A DNA stretch of 6,631 nucleotides from UBA9300 sp032260385 (lineage in GTDB: Bacteria; Bacteroidota; Bacteroidia; Bacteroidales; VadinHA17): positions 1 to 6,631 of the forward strand of contig JAVVEL010000076.1 in NCBI GenBank assembly GCA_032260385.1, given 5' to 3'. Positions 6,271 through 6,631 of the stretch are shown here, in pieces. Within the stretch, counting starts at the first letter, position 1. Each line of letters begins with the position of its first letter. The translations under genes and the position numbers were made by a program. The notes beneath the pieces are model-generated. The model was given only the letters and a program-made list of their open reading frames with translations. It was not told the DNA's origin and searched no databases.

Positions 6271-6631
6271 ATGCAGAAGGAAAATCTTTCGAAAAAGGAC
6301 CTTGAGCAACTATGTGTCCAGGAAGGGATCATTCTCGAACGACATGATCCCATTAACAATTCAACCTTCTACCTGCCGAACCTGCAGAAGATCGGGATCA
6401 TGATCCGCGAGTTCGATTTCATCGTCGAAGGTGCGAGCCGGGGGAAGGCCATCAACGAGATCAGTAAGATCGAGCGGTTCCTGCACAAGCACGACAAGGA
6501 CCCCAACCTGCAGAACGAGATCCTCGCCACGAACTATTCACAGGCTTCCATTTTCCTTGAATCGAAAAAAGACCTGATCTCCGACAAGAACTCCGAAAAC
6601 TGGAGCTATATCTTCACCAAGTACTTTTCAC
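6271..6631 (+). CDS. Unrecognised protein, 5' part only (runs off the window)
   Basis: An open frame of 120 codons starts with ATG at 6271 and has no stop before the window edge. The only in-frame upstream boundary is a TAA at 6223-6225, and no other start codon lies between, so the ATG is secure if the gene is real. Codon use supports a real gene: third positions are rich in G and C (for example repeated ATC, CTG, GAC, AAG, CAG), unlike the surrounding AT-rich spacers. The visible part is hydrophilic and charged with no signal peptide or membrane segment, so a cytoplasmic protein is likely. It has a short strand-rich stretch (~17-55, with Thr-Phe-Tyr-Leu-Pro-Asn-Leu), then a mainly helical part (~57-120). 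I recognise no family. Its place after a SiaC-like gene makes a signalling role possible, but nothing in the sequence shows it. Confidence 0.7.
   Translation, partial: MQKENLSKKDLEQLCVQEGIILERHDPINNSTFYLPNLQKIGIMIREFDFIVEGASRGKAINEISKIERFLHKHDKDPNLQNEILATNYSQASIFLESKKDLISDKNSENWSYIFTKYFS

Noticed and set aside
1..6631. A mobile element or defence island
   Set aside because: No transposase, integrase, terminal inverted repeats, attachment site, restriction, toxin or CRISPR-like component is visible. The two repeats in the hydrolase are protein-domain repeats.

Overview
The window looks like chromosomal DNA of a member of the Bacteroidota. The evidence is a C-terminal type IX secretion (T9SS) sorting domain, a lipoprotein whose cysteine is followed by an acidic Glu-Lys-Asp-Asp-Asp surface-export-like signal, a signal peptide cut before Gln, AT-rich leaders with few Shine-Dalgarno sites, and protein modules I know mainly from this phylum. 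I see no rRNA, tRNA, CRISPR array, transposase or integrase.

Layout. Positions 1-253 are AT-rich and appear non-coding. Three genes follow on the minus strand. Read in their own direction they are a membrane polyprenyl-phosphate sugar-phosphate transferase that starts exopolysaccharide synthesis (5478 to 4039), a predicted surface lipoprotein of unknown function with an apparent internal duplication (3971 to 2970), and a large secreted modular protein (2749 to 254). The last has a signal peptide, a putative SGNH-type esterase/hydrolase domain, fibronectin III, two tandem ~75-residue 'NW...GWFG' repeats, a further beta-rich module and a T9SS sorting domain. A strong hairpin separates the lipoprotein gene from the secreted hydrolase gene. 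A 297-base divergent region (5479-5775) separates this set from two plus-strand genes: a complete small SiaC-family (DUF1987) regulatory phosphoprotein (5776-6162), and the first 120 codons of an unrecognised gene that runs off the right edge (from 6271).

How the parts may fit. The sugar transferase and the two exported proteins are all envelope or matrix functions. In Pseudomonas, SiaC is the switch of a phosphorylation relay that controls c-di-GMP synthesis and aggregation. A SiaC homologue sharing a divergent promoter region with an exopolysaccharide-initiating enzyme suggests, but does not prove, coupled control of surface polysaccharide. The coding annotation is solid for four genes. No clearly new system is demonstrated. 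The items most worth follow-up are the divergent regulatory region, the predicted SiaC switch with Ser in place of Thr, the hairpin over the sugar transferase ribosome binding site, and the uncharacterised duplicated lipoprotein.
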